From Polyangium sp. 6x1 (GTDB lineage: Bacteria > Myxococcota_A > Polyangia > Polyangiales > Polyangiaceae), in assembly GCF_029946515.1 (NCBI RefSeq), contig NZ_JARZHH010000029.1, positions 1 to 64,000 of the forward strand: a stretch of DNA of 64,000 nt, given 5' to 3'. Numbering within the stretch: position 1 is the stretch's first letter; each line of letters starts with the position of its first letter. Positions 1 to 8,190 of this stretch are shown piece after piece. Made by a program: the position numbers and the translations under genes. The notes under the pieces were generated by a model that saw nothing but the letters and a program-made list of their open reading frames with translations, searched no databases and was not told where the DNA came from.

Positions 1-167
1 CTGCCGCCGGCGCCGCCGCTGCCGCCGGACGCGCCGCTGCCGCCGCTGCCGGCCGTGCCGCCGGTGCCGCCGTCGCCGCCGTCGCCGCCGTCGCTGCATC
101 CGGCGAAGCACGCAAGCATCACCAGAATCGGGGCCACGATCGAGATTCGTCCCAGATGAAGTTTCAT
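1..167 (-). CDS. Partial lipoprotein with Gly/Asp/Thr-rich linker
   Basis: The N-terminal 55 codons of an exported lipoprotein; the rest lies beyond the left window edge. The start at 167 is supported by an AAGGAG ribosome site at 176-181. The first about 20 residues form a basic then hydrophobic signal peptide ending in a lipobox-like CFAGC, so the protein should be lipid-anchored. After the cysteine the sequence is a low-complexity run of Gly with Ser, Asp, Thr and Ala (positions 1-110), a common spacer between the lipid anchor and a folded domain in myxobacterial surface proteins. The function of the missing domain cannot be seen. It is divergent from the EthD-like gene, with 143 bp between the two starts. 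Confidence 0.75.
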   Translation of the reverse strand, partial: MKLHLGRISIVAPILVMLACFAGCSDGGDGGDGGTGGTAGSGGSGASGGSGGAGG

Positions 168-310
168 TCTATTCGCTCCTTCCACTGAGAGTGCCCTCAC
201 AGGGAAGTCCCGAACGTATCCGGCCGGCCGGACTCATGTCAACGCGTCGTGATGGCCGCGGAGCGCCTTCGTCCGTGGTATGGACAACGACCAGCCGAGG
301 AGGCCGAGAT

Positions 311-616
311 ATGTACCGTGTCACCGTCCTGTATCCGCACGAAGAGGGCAAGCGCTTCGACCTCGACTACTACGTGCAAAAGCACGTCCCGCTGGTGAAG
401 TCCTTGCTCGGGCCGTTCGGCTTGAAGAGCGCGGAGGTTGCCGAGGGCCTCCCGCGCAATGGCGCGCCGGCTCCGTTCGTCGTGATCATGGGCATGGAGT
501 TCGATGCGATCGAGAATTTTCAACGCGGCATCGCCCAGCACGGCCGCGAGATCAACGCGGACCTGCCCCATTACACGGACTTGAAGCCCGTCCTCCAGAT
601 CAGCCGGATCCGCTGA
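311..616 (+). CDS. EthD-domain protein (small dimeric ferredoxin-like fold)
   Basis: A 101-residue protein starting MYRVTVLYPHEEGKRFDLDYY, typical of the EthD family: a first beta strand with a tyrosine and proline, the FDxDYYxxxHVPL segment (the His is the conserved polar residue), then a helix and the closing strands. EthD proteins are small alpha/beta barrel dimers. The founding member is needed for P450-based ether degradation, but most homologues have no known substrate. The start was set at 311 because GAGGAGG lies at 297-303; a longer in-frame opening from 191 has no better signal. It is followed 31 bp later by the DJ-1 gene, probably one transcript. The assignment is by fold pattern only. 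Confidence 0.85.
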   Translation: MYRVTVLYPHEEGKRFDLDYYVQKHVPLVKSLLGPFGLKSAEVAEGLPRNGAPAPFVVIMGMEFDAIENFQRGIAQHGREINADLPHYTDLKPVLQISRIR

Positions 617-647
617 CGCCCGCGCCCCCGGGCCCCATTCTCTTGCC

Positions 648-1211
648 ATGAACTCGAAGAACCCCCGCGCCCTCGTCCTCCTCGCCGAAGGGGCCGAGGA
701 AATGGAAACCACGATCAGCGTCGATGTCCTCCGCCGAGCCTCGGTCGAGGTCGTGCTGGCTGGGATCGACGGCGCGTCTCCGGTTCGTTGCAGCCGTGGC
801 GTTCGTATCGTGCCCGACATGGCCCTTGCCGAGGTGACGGGCTCGTTTGACGTCGTGGTTTTGCCGGGTGGCAAGGGCGGCGCCGAGCGGCTCGCCGCGT
901 CGCCCGAGGTGGGCGCGCTTCTCCGCGCGCAGGTCGAGGCGGGCCGCCTGGTGGCTGCCATCTGCGCGGCGCCGAGCGCGCTCGCGGCGCATGGCGTGTT
1001 TCTGGGGCGCCGCATGACGTGCCACCCCTCCGTGCGCGAGGTCGTCGCGCGGCATGGCAAACACGAGAGCGAGCCCGTGGTGATCGACGGGTCTCTCGTG
1101 ACGAGCCAGGGCCCGGGGACGACGTTCGCGTTTGTCCTCACCCTCGTCGAGATGCTCTGCGGCGTTACCACCCGCGATGAGGTCCGCGCGCCGATGATGC
1201 TCATTTCGTGA
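648..1211 (+). CDS. DJ-1/PfpI family protein
   Basis: A 187-residue class I glutamine amidotransferase-like protein of the DJ-1 type. Visible hallmarks are the N-terminal strand followed by EGAEEMET, which holds the conserved glutamate that tunes the reactive cysteine, the VLPGGKGG loop, and the nucleophile elbow VAAICAAPSAL with the candidate Cys near residue 107. The C-terminal SQGPGTTFAF segment is also typical of DJ-1. Family members act as redox-sensitive chaperones or glyoxalase/deglycase-like enzymes in the cytoplasm; which activity applies here cannot be read from sequence. The length is normal for the family. It lies just downstream of the EthD-like gene on the same strand. Confidence 0.9.
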   Translation: MNSKNPRALVLLAEGAEEMETTISVDVLRRASVEVVLAGIDGASPVRCSRGVRIVPDMALAEVTGSFDVVVLPGGKGGAERLAASPEVGALLRAQVEAGRLVAAICAAPSALAAHGVFLGRRMTCHPSVREVVARHGKHESEPVVIDGSLVTSQGPGTTFAFVLTLVEMLCGVTTRDEVRAPMMLIS

Positions 1212-1379
1212 CGCATCGTGACGCGATCGAATCGTCAAGAAATGTGTAGCGAAGGGCGGCGGAATCCCGTAGAGTGGATGTTCCCCGCACAATGCCCCCG
1301 ATTACCTCTGATCGGGTTGGGCGGAGTCCTATTCGTTGGCGCGCGTCTGCTCTCCCCGCGCGACGGGAGGAGTGTATCC

Positions 1380-1646
1380 ATGGGCTTTCCGCACGGCGAA
1401 CTCGTTGTCCTCAGCACCGTGGTCCTCGCGGGTATCGCGGGGATGTTGTGGCTCGCGGGGCGCGCAGGTGGAGAGACGTCCGAGGATGCGACGAGCCTGC
1501 GGCGCGCGCCCCGGGGCGCCGGCGCCTCGCCCGCGGCCGATGCGCGCAGCCGCGATGAGGGCGTCGACGAGCCAGTCCCCGAGAGCGGGATCCGGCTCAA
1601 GCAAGGCGCGCGCGTGCGGCGCGTCGATTTTCGAAAAGGCGGCTGA
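1380..1646 (+). CDS. Small single-pass membrane protein, unknown
   Basis: An 88-residue product beginning MGFPHGELVVLSTVVLAGIA. The start at 1380 is chosen because GGGAGGAG lies at 1365-1372 with a 7-nt spacer; the same frame is open further upstream (from 1218) without a comparable signal. Residues about 7-27 form one hydrophobic helix. The rest is a hydrophilic, Ala/Arg/Asp-rich tail ending in a basic stretch (RVRRVDFRKGG), so the protein is probably anchored in the inner membrane with a cytoplasmic tail. No family is recognised. It sits convergent to the M20 peptidase gene, whose stop is 21 bp away. Confidence 0.55.
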   Translation: MGFPHGELVVLSTVVLAGIAGMLWLAGRAGGETSEDATSLRRAPRGAGASPAADARSRDEGVDEPVPESGIRLKQGARVRRVDFRKGG

Positions 1647-1666
1647 TCCGAGAATGCCGCGTCACG

Positions 1667-2752
1667 TCAATCCGACGACGCTCTCGCGATCACCTGGCTG
1701 AATACCTCCACGGCCCATTCGAGGTCGCTCTTCATCACGAATTCGTCCGGGGCATGCGCCTGCGCGATGTCGCCAGGCCCGATCACCACCGCGTCGATGC
1801 CCGCGGCGGAGAAGAGCGCGGCCTCGGTCCAGAACGGCAGCGTCGACTCGGCGCGGGGCAGCGAGCCGAGGAGGTTTCGGAACGGCGCCACGTCGCGAGT
1901 CTCGAAGGGAGACATCGCGAGGGTCGTCTTGAGCTCGATGCCCTCCCCCGCCGCGCGCGCGCTCGCCGCGAGCTCGGCCTCGAAGGCCGCGTCATCGAAG
2001 CCGGGCGGCGGGCGCACCGAGAACGAGAGCGAGGCCCGATGCGGCACCACGTTGAACGCGACGCCGCCCTCGATCGCCGCGACGTTCAAGCAAAGCCCCT
2101 TCATGTCGGCAGGCCCTCGATCGAGCCAGCGTGTTCCGATCTCGTCGAGCCCCACCGCGAGCCGGGCCATCGTGACGATCGGCTTCGGCATGTGATCGGC
2201 GCCCGACGAGTGGCCCCCGCGGCCCAGCACCTCGGCCGAGAGCGCCACGCAGCCGCGGTGCCGCACGCCGACCGTACGCCCCGTCGGCTCGCAGACCACG
2301 GCGCGCTTGACGACCTGGGCCCACGGGCTCGCCAGAAAATGCCGGATGCACGTGCCCGTCCGCTCCTCGTCGCCGGAGAAGACCACGCCCACGTTGCGCG
2401 GCTTCTTGCCTTCGAGCGCGACGAGCGTCGCGGCGATCGCGCCCTTCGTGTCCGCCGCGCCGAGCCCGACGACGCGATCCGCGGTGACCACGCCTTCCCA
2501 CGGATCCACGGTCCACCCGCTGTTCGCGGGCACCGTGTCGACGTGCGCGTTGATGATGGTGCGCGGCTCGCCCCAGCGCGCGACCACGTACGCGCCCGTG
2601 CCTTCGGCGCGCGGCACCTCGACGACGCCGACCTCGTCCGCGCCGAGCTCGGCGAGCGAGCGCGAGAGCATGCGGCAGATGGACGGCTCGTCGCCCCCGG
2701 GGTTGTCGGTGCGATGACGGATGAGCTCGGCGAGCAGCGCGGCGGGATCCAT
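1667..2752 (-). CDS. M20 family metallo-deacylase (ArgE/DapE type)
   Basis: A 361-residue zinc-dependent amidohydrolase of the ArgE/DapE/CPG2 family, which removes acyl groups from amino acids or small peptides. Visible metal-site motifs are NAHVDT (His70, Asp72), AADTKG (Asp101), GDEER (the catalytic Glu/metal-ligand pair at 129-130) and the C-terminal WTEAALF glutamate region. The dimerisation domain lies between, with the GGHSSGADHM segment. The start was set at the ATG at 2750-2752 (MDPAALLAEL). A much longer open frame continues upstream but is antisense to the sensor kinase. The substrate is not predictable; acetylornithine- or succinyl-diaminopimelate-like compounds are the family norm. 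It is divergent from the LytS-like kinase. Confidence 0.88.
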   Translation of the reverse strand: MDPAALLAELIRHRTDNPGGDEPSICRMLSRSLAELGADEVGVVEVPRAEGTGAYVVARWGEPRTIINAHVDTVPANSGWTVDPWEGVVTADRVVGLGAADTKGAIAATLVALEGKKPRNVGVVFSGDEERTGTCIRHFLASPWAQVVKRAVVCEPTGRTVGVRHRGCVALSAEVLGRGGHSSGADHMPKPIVTMARLAVGLDEIGTRWLDRGPADMKGLCLNVAAIEGGVAFNVVPHRASLSFSVRPPPGFDDAAFEAELAASARAAGEGIELKTTLAMSPFETRDVAPFRNLLGSLPRAESTLPFWTEAALFSAAGIDAVVIGPGDIAQAHAPDEFVMKSDLEWAVEVFSQVIARASSD

Positions 2753-2920
2753 GACCGCGCATCCTACCACCCCGGCACACCCTTCCAAGTCGAAGCGCTC
2801 GAACGAGCGGAAGGGGCGCAAGCACACGTGCCCCGCCCGCAGCCGCTCATCCCCCAGGAACGACCGTCCATCGGGTCGGGTTTGATCACGGCGAGCGGCC
2901 CCCGTTACGCTCCGGCTCGT

Positions 2921-4018
2921 ATGGGAAGGCCTCCCGAGAGCAGCCAGAGCAGCCGTCGCGAGCTCCCTCTGCCGGAGGGGATGGAGCTTTTGCCACGCGA
3001 GATGCTCTGGCTCTACCCGATCGTGCCGCTCGCGGCCGCGCCGCTGCTCCTTGGGGATCTCTTCTCGCGGCCTCTCGGCCAGGTGCTCGTGCCGATCGCG
3101 GGGCTTTATGTCCCTTTCCTCACCCTCTCGTTCACCTTCCACGCGCTTTACGTCTGGGTGATGCCCAAGGTGGTGCCGCGCCTGCGCTCGCCGTTCGCGC
3201 GTGGCGCGCTCCACGTCGCGGTCACGACCGCGGTCCCGGTCCTCCTGGCCCCGTTTCTCCTCGCCTTCAAAGCGAGGATCGCCCCGGGCGAACACGAGCC
3301 GCGCGAGTTCGCTCTCGAATGCGTCATCATCTCGTGGATCTACTTGTTCCCGGCCCTCATCGTGCAGCGCCTGCGGAACAAGGCCCGGACCATCGAGCGC
3401 ATGGCGCAGCTCGAGCGGGAGGCCGCGCTCGAGGCCCAGCTCAAGGCGCTCCAGGGCCGCACGAACCCGCACTTCTTCTTCAACAGCATCAACACCGTGG
3501 CGGCCCTCATCCCCGAGAACCCCGCGCTCGCCGAGCGCACCCTCGAGCGCATGGCCGATCTCTTCCGGTATGCGCTCGACAGCTCGAAGACGCGGCTCGT
3601 CACGCTCCGGCGCGAGGTGGAGACGGTGCGCGACTACCTGGAGATCCAGTCCGCGCGGTATGGCTCGCGCCTGCACACGCACGTCGAGCTCGACGAGCGG
3701 GCCGCCGACACCCTCGTCCCGCCGCTGCTCCTGCAGCCGCTCGTGGAGAACGCGATCCTGCATGGCATGGCCCACCGGCGCAGCGGCCGCGTGCTCGTGC
3801 ACGTGCGGCACGAGGGGGATCACGTCGCCGTCGAGGTGCTCGACGATGGCCCCGGGCCTTCCGCCTCGGAGCACCGCGGCAGCCAGACGAGCGTGGAGGA
3901 TCTTCGCGCGCGCCTGCGCCTGCTTTACGGGGAGCGTGGGGCGATCTCCCTGGAATCGGCCCCTGGCGGAGGCTGCCTCGCGCGGGTGGCCATCCCCGTG
4001 AGCGACGCGGCGGCATGA
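2921..4018 (+). CDS. LytS/YehU-type sensor histidine kinase
   Basis: A 365-residue membrane histidine kinase. Four hydrophobic segments lie at about residues 30-50, 56-80, 97-117 and 133-148, followed by a short coiled coil (RTIERMAQLEREAALEAQ). The His_kinase signature NPHFFFNSIN comes next (phospho-acceptor His184), then a HATPase domain with the N-box LVENAILHG and the G-box DDGPGP. There is no recognisable periplasmic sensor, so the signal may be read in the membrane. The stop overlaps the start of the response regulator gene by 4 nt (ATGA at 4015-4018), which implies translational coupling and a dedicated pair. The start is the ATG at 2921; the long upstream frame is antisense to the M20 gene. 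Confidence 0.92.
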   Translation: MGRPPESSQSSRRELPLPEGMELLPREMLWLYPIVPLAAAPLLLGDLFSRPLGQVLVPIAGLYVPFLTLSFTFHALYVWVMPKVVPRLRSPFARGALHVAVTTAVPVLLAPFLLAFKARIAPGEHEPREFALECVIISWIYLFPALIVQRLRNKARTIERMAQLEREAALEAQLKALQGRTNPHFFFNSINTVAALIPENPALAERTLERMADLFRYALDSSKTRLVTLRREVETVRDYLEIQSARYGSRLHTHVELDERAADTLVPPLLLQPLVENAILHGMAHRRSGRVLVHVRHEGDHVAVEVLDDGPGPSASEHRGSQTSVEDLRARLRLLYGERGAISLESAPGGGCLARVAIPVSDAAA

Positions 4019-4752
4019 AGATCCTGGTCGTCGACGACGAAGAGCCGGCGCGCCGGCGCTTGATCCGCCTGCTCCGGGACATCCCGGGCACCGAGGTCGT
4101 GGGAGAGGCCGGAGACGGGGAAGAAGCGCTCCAGCAGATCGCGATGCGGCGCCCGGAGCTCGTGCTGCTCGACATCCGGATGCCCGGCCTGGATGGGCTC
4201 TCGCTCGCGCAGCGGTACGCGGACCTGCCGCCGCTCATCTTCGTCACCGCCTACGATGAACACGCCGTGCAGGCCTTCGAGGTGAACGCGGTCGACTACC
4301 TGCTCAAGCCGGTGCGTCCCGAGCGGCTCGGGGCCGCCATCGAGCGCGCTCGCCATCGTCTGCTCGCGACCCAGGAGGCGCGGGCCCGAGCGCTCTCCAC
4401 GGTCGCCCATCGCGCGGGGCCGTCTTCGCGCATCGTCACCGTCACGCGCGGGGTCATCCGCTTCTTCGATGCCCGCGACGTGACGCGTTTCTGGAGCAGC
4501 GACAAGTACACGGTCTTCCGCGCGGACCAGGACGAACATTGCACCGAGGAGACGCTCTCCACGCTGGAGGAGCGGCTCGGCGCCCATGGTTTTTTGCGCG
4601 TGCACCGGGGGGAGCTCGTCCGCGTCGTCCGCGTGAAGGCCCTGCGCAGCGAAGACGGGATCCACGAGGTCGAGCTCGAGGACGGACAGATCGCGCGCGT
4701 CAGCCGGCGCTCGCTCTCCGCTCTGAAGGCGGCCCTCGGCCTCGCCGAGTAG
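4015..4752 (+). CDS. LytR/AlgR-type response regulator
   Basis: A 245-residue response regulator. The receiver domain is residues 1-120, with the acidic DDEE cluster at 7-10, phospho-acceptor Asp53 in LLDIRMPG, the switch Thr/Tyr (FVTAYDEH) and the conserved lysine in LLKPVRPE. The C-terminal 100 residues match the LytTR DNA-binding fold (FLRVHRGELVRVVRVKAL and RVSRRSL), which binds promoter direct repeats. Its start overlaps the stop of the upstream LytS-like kinase, so the two form a two-component system. The targets are unknown; the next gene downstream (a small exported protein at 4847) is a candidate because of position only. Confidence 0.93.
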   Translation: MKILVVDDEEPARRRLIRLLRDIPGTEVVGEAGDGEEALQQIAMRRPELVLLDIRMPGLDGLSLAQRYADLPPLIFVTAYDEHAVQAFEVNAVDYLLKPVRPERLGAAIERARHRLLATQEARARALSTVAHRAGPSSRIVTVTRGVIRFFDARDVTRFWSSDKYTVFRADQDEHCTEETLSTLEERLGAHGFLRVHRGELVRVVRVKALRSEDGIHEVELEDGQIARVSRRSLSALKAALGLAE

Positions 4753-4846
4753 CCGCTCGTCGGCCCTCCCGCGCCGCTCATCCGCTCTGCCGCGCCGCAC
4801 ATCGGCTCGCGCTCGCGACGAACGGCCCGGCCTGTAGCGTCCGGGC

Positions 4847-5218
4847 ATGCGACGAACGGTCCTTGCCACCCTGATGATGCTAGCCGCGGGGCTCGCGGCG
4901 GGGGCCCACGCGGCAACATCCGCGGGGCCTGCCAAAAATCCCCTGGTCGCATACGCGCTCGGGCCGTCGTCGAGGTTCGGCTTCACAGGTCGCGTCGCGG
5001 AGCGCGTGTCCGCCGGTTCGTACCTCTATCTCCGCGTGCAAGACGCGGCCGGCACGGAGCACTGGGTCGCCACGCTGACGTCGACCGCCTCCACGGCGGA
5101 GGACGTCGAGGTCCAGGTCTTCGCGCGCGCCGAGGACTTCCACTCCAAACGCCTGAGCCGCGATTTCTCACCGCTCCTCTTCGGCACCGTTCGTCCCCGC
5201 GCCCCCAAACCTCGCTGA
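4847..5218 (+). CDS. Small exported protein, unknown
   Basis: A 123-residue protein with a clear signal peptide (MRRTVLATLMMLAAGLAAGAHA, cleavage after AHA). The mature part of about 100 residues contains predicted beta strands (SYLYLRVQDAAGTEHWVATLTS) and no cysteine, so a small periplasmic or secreted beta fold is likely. No family is recognised. It follows the two-component genes by 94 bp and precedes a lipoprotein gene by 39 bp; all are on the same strand, so it may belong to their regulon or transcript. Confidence 0.7.
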   Translation: MRRTVLATLMMLAAGLAAGAHAATSAGPAKNPLVAYALGPSSRFGFTGRVAERVSAGSYLYLRVQDAAGTEHWVATLTSTASTAEDVEVQVFARAEDFHSKRLSRDFSPLLFGTVRPRAPKPR

Positions 5219-5257
5219 TGTCCCTGCGAAACGCCTCCACTCCAAAGGAACCACACC

Positions 5258-5809
5258 ATGCAGCGCACCTCCGTAGCAGCAGCTCTCCTCGCCGTTTCCC
5301 TCCTTGCGTGCAGCGGATCGGAGGCCGATCCGCCCACGCAGCCGCCCCCCGAACCTCAGGACGACGGTTGTGCGCGAAGCAAGCTGGAGCTCGACTTCGC
5401 ATCCGAGCCCCTCGCAGGCGCAGGCGTCGACGCCGAGGGAAACCTCGCACCAGGGAGCTACATCCTGAGCACCACCTACATCCACCGAAAGGGCACGCCG
5501 GCATCCGAAGCAAAGTTCGGCGAGCTCGTGGGCCCGATCGTCGGGGCACTCCAGACCCAGCCAGGGCTCGTGGCCTTCCGGCTCGGCACCGCCGCGAGCT
5601 GCAGCGTGGGCCGCACGCTCACCGTCTGGAAGGACGAAGAGGCAATGTACCAGTTCGTCGGCAGCCCCGCGCACGCCGAAGCAATGGCGCGCATCGGAGA
5701 GGTGAGCCGCGGCGACAGCGTAGCCACGAGCTGGCAAGACGACGAGCGCGGCGCCACCTGGGAGAAAGCGCTCGAGGTGCTCGCCGCGGAGACAGGTCCC
5801 ACCTACTAG
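5258..5809 (+). CDS. Lipoprotein with ABM-like (dimeric alpha/beta barrel) domain
   Basis: A 183-residue lipoprotein: signal peptide MQRTSVAAALLAVSLLACSG with lipobox LLAC, then a Pro-rich linker (PPTQPPPEPQ). A C-terminal domain of about 100 residues (YILSTTYIHRKG to the end) has the strand-helix-strand pattern and the RTLTVWKDEEAMYQFV segment of antibiotic-biosynthesis-monooxygenase or DUF3291-like folds. Such domains bind small aromatic or haem-like ligands; here it would sit outside the inner membrane. An AAAGGA site lies upstream of the start. The first 403-bp hairpin repeat begins 14 bp after the stop. Confidence 0.7.
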   Translation: MQRTSVAAALLAVSLLACSGSEADPPTQPPPEPQDDGCARSKLELDFASEPLAGAGVDAEGNLAPGSYILSTTYIHRKGTPASEAKFGELVGPIVGALQTQPGLVAFRLGTAASCSVGRTLTVWKDEEAMYQFVGSPAHAEAMARIGEVSRGDSVATSWQDDERGATWEKALEVLAAETGPTY

Positions 5810-5823
5810 GGGACTCCTCGGGA

Positions 5824-6226
5824 GGCGCCGCGCCGGGGCTCTGCCCCGGGCCCCGCGGGGGCTGTTCGCCCCTCGACCCGAACCAGGGCCAGCCCTGGAC
5901 CTCTGGGCATCGACTGCGCTTCGCGCAGTCGATGCGGGGAAAGTTTTTGAAGCTGTCCGCCCCCTCGTTGCAGGGCCAGCCCCGGACCCTTTGGGGAAGA
6001 ACTGCGTTCCGCGCAGTTCTTCCCACAGGCCGGTGGTAGCGCGTTGCCGGCTGAACCAGCAGCGCTGCCGTCTTGCTTGGCAGGGTCGCTCGTGGTCTTG
6101 ACCCCGGCTGTTCGATGAACGGCGCGGAGCGCAGTTCATCGACCCTCAGTCCAGCGCGGGCGCTGGTCCAGGTCCAGGAGCGGATAGCTCCTGGTGGGGC
6201 CTGGGGCAAAGCCCCAGCGAGGCGCC
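5824..6226 (+). repeat. 403-bp multi-hairpin intergenic repeat, copy 1
   Basis: A dispersed element found three times in this window (also 24693-25094 inverted, and 62010-62414). It begins and ends with GGCGCC. Its outer about 80 bp are imperfect inverted repeats of each other, each holding a GGGGC-loop-GCCCC hairpin, a second G/C hairpin and a CCAGxGC-type hairpin. Three inner hairpins share the core ACTGCGC-loop-GCGCAGT, at about 5908-5934, 5994-6024 and 6111-6142. There is no open frame with plausible coding bias. It starts 14 bp after the upstream stop codon and ends 68 bp before the deacetylase start. See the findings for what it might be. Confidence 0.9.
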
Positions 6227-6294
6227 CTCAACCGGCGCGCCCCTGTTTGACGCGCTTGCCTGTTGCTGATACGCCGCCGCCCGAGCCTGCTGAC

Positions 6295-6987
6295 GTGCGC
6301 CCGTTCTCGTTCTCGCATCGCCCTTTGCGCGCTTTCCGGCGTGGCTTCCGCTCGGTCCGCGCCGTCTTCAGCGGCCTCGTCATGCATGGCCCGGCGCGGC
6401 CCGAGGTTGCCCTCACCTTCGATGACGGTCCGGATCCGGAGAACACGCCGGCGATCCTCGATGTCCTCGCCTCGCGAGGCGCCCGTGCCACGTTTTTCCT
6501 CCTCGGCACTGCCGTCGAGCGATGGCCTGACCTCGCTCGCCGCGTCCACGCCGAGCAGGAGATCGGCTGCCACTCGTATGCTCATGATCGTTCGGCTGTG
6601 AACGATCTCGAGGCCTTCCGTGTCGACACGGAGAAGGCGCTCGACCTCTTCGATCGTGAGGTCCGCGCGCGCCCCCGCCATTACCGTTTTCCCTGGGGCA
6701 ACGCCGGCCGCATTCGCCCTCGCGACGTCGAGCGCCTCTTCGGCATGGTCTGCGTCCACTGGTCTGGCGGCGGCTTTGACGAACGATCCGACGCGCCGGC
6801 CATCGTTCGTAACATCGAGGACGCGCTCGAGCCTGGCGCCATTCTCCTGCTCCACGACGGCTGCGCGCCTGGCTCCGTGTACGTTGGCTCCCGTGAACCC
6901 ACGGTTCGCGCCTTGCCCCGCATCCTCGACGCCCTCGACGCTCGGGGCCTCCGCGCCGTCACCGTTGGCGAGCTCCTCTCGGCCTGA
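6295..6987 (+). CDS. Polysaccharide deacetylase (NodB/CE4 family), module 1
   Basis: A 230-residue CE4 deacetylase. NodB motifs in order are TFDDGPDP (Asp43 catalytic base, Asp44 metal ligand), CHSYAHD (metal ligands His93 and His97), RFPWGNAG, VHWSGG, and LLLHDG with the final histidine. Such enzymes remove N- or O-acetyl groups from cell-surface glycans or peptidoglycan. No signal peptide is evident, so it may act on a precursor in the cytoplasm. The GTG start at 6295 matches the GTG start of its close paralogue at 19910 and gives nearly equal length (230 against 232 residues); the next in-frame ATG is at 6382. A glycosyltransferase gene follows after 6 bp. Confidence 0.85.
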   Translation: MRPFSFSHRPLRAFRRGFRSVRAVFSGLVMHGPARPEVALTFDDGPDPENTPAILDVLASRGARATFFLLGTAVERWPDLARRVHAEQEIGCHSYAHDRSAVNDLEAFRVDTEKALDLFDREVRARPRHYRFPWGNAGRIRPRDVERLFGMVCVHWSGGGFDERSDAPAIVRNIEDALEPGAILLLHDGCAPGSVYVGSREPTVRALPRILDALDARGLRAVTVGELLSA

Positions 6988-6993
6988 GACGGC

Positions 6994-8151
6994 ATGACCC
7001 GCTTGGCGCCTCCTCGCATCGTCCTCGACGCCCGCGTCCTTCGCGGCGCGCCTGGCGGCGTTGCCACCGTCGTTGCTGCGCTCGTCGACCACCTCCCTGC
7101 GCTTGCGCCCGACGTGCCCTTCGTCCTGCTCCGGCATCCCGATGCGCGCGGGCCTCTCTCTCGCGCCTCCAACGTCACCGAGTGGCTCGTCTCGGGCGAT
7201 CCGAACTTGCCGGACTCGCTCTTGCGCCTTGGACCTTGGCTGAAGAAGCGCCTCGGCCCCGATGACCTCTTCCACGCCCCTTACCGCGTCCTGCCGGTCG
7301 GGGCGCCCGCGAAGAGCGTCATCACGATGCACGACTTGATGCCGATCGTCTGCCCGGAGCTCGTCTTTCCGAACCCGCTGCTCCGCGTGTTCCTCGCGCC
7401 GTACTGGTCCACGGCGATGCGCTCCTCGATCCGCCGCGCTGGCCTCATCCTCGCCGTGAGCGAGTACAGCAAAGACGACACCATCCGCATTGATCCTGCC
7501 TCCGCGCCTCGCGTCCGCGTCACGCACCTCGGCGTCGATCCCGTCTTCGCGCCGCTCGATGCCCCGGAAGCCCTTGCGCGTACGGAACAACTCGTCCCCG
7601 AGGGCCGGCGGTTTTTCCTGGTCCTCGGCGGCGGCTACCCCAACAAGAACCACACGGCCGCCGTCCTCGCGTTCGCCCGCGCCTTCACGACCGCCGATGA
7701 CGTGCACCTCGTCATCATTCAGCGCGAGCGCACCTTCCCGGCCGAGCTCGAATTGGCCTTGCGCGGGACGGGTCTCCTCTCGCGCGTGCACGTCCAGAGC
7801 CGCGTGGGCCTTTCGGCGCTCGTCGGCCTCTACGCTCGCGCCGAGGCGCTGATCTTTCCTTCGCTCTACGAGGGCTTTGGTTTGCCTGTGCTCGAAGCCA
7901 TGGCGTGCGGCTGTCCCGTCGTTTGCTCGAACCTCACGTCCGTGCCCGAGGTCGCGGGGGATGCCGCGCTCGTCCGGGATCCGCGCGACCTCGGCGCGCT
8001 CGGAGGCGCGCTCCGCGCCGTCGCCACGGACGAGGCCCTCCGGCGGGATCTCCGGGCCCGCGGGCTCGCGCATGCCGCTCGGTTTCGCTGGGAGAACACC
8101 GCGAAGCGCACGCTCGACGCCTACCGCGAGATCGCGCCCTGGATCCCCTGA
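6994..8151 (+). CDS. GT4-type glycosyltransferase, module 1
   Basis: A 385-residue GT-B fold glycosyltransferase. The N-terminal half has the glycine-rich APGGVATVV loop and the DLFHAPY and ITMHDL segments. The C-terminal half holds the donor-binding pattern FLVLGGGYPNKNH and the EX7E motif within PSLYEGFGLPVLEAMACG. It should transfer a sugar from a nucleotide donor onto a lipid- or glycan-linked acceptor at the cytoplasmic membrane face. It is separated by 6 bp from the deacetylase gene, forming a two-gene module that recurs at 19910-21738. The stop is 39 bp before a frameshifted gene. Confidence 0.92.
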   Translation: MTRLAPPRIVLDARVLRGAPGGVATVVAALVDHLPALAPDVPFVLLRHPDARGPLSRASNVTEWLVSGDPNLPDSLLRLGPWLKKRLGPDDLFHAPYRVLPVGAPAKSVITMHDLMPIVCPELVFPNPLLRVFLAPYWSTAMRSSIRRAGLILAVSEYSKDDTIRIDPASAPRVRVTHLGVDPVFAPLDAPEALARTEQLVPEGRRFFLVLGGGYPNKNHTAAVLAFARAFTTADDVHLVIIQRERTFPAELELALRGTGLLSRVHVQSRVGLSALVGLYARAEALIFPSLYEGFGLPVLEAMACGCPVVCSNLTSVPEVAGDAALVRDPRDLGALGGALRAVATDEALRRDLRARGLAHAARFRWENTAKRTLDAYREIAPWIP

Positions 8152-8190
8152 CGAGCAAGCTCCGCTGACCGGTCCGCGTCTTGCATCGGC

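Noticed and set aside
6295-8151. Recent identical duplication of the deacetylase-glycosyltransferase module
   Set aside because: The two modules are clearly diverged in protein and DNA, so the duplication is old, not a recent or assembly-derived copy.
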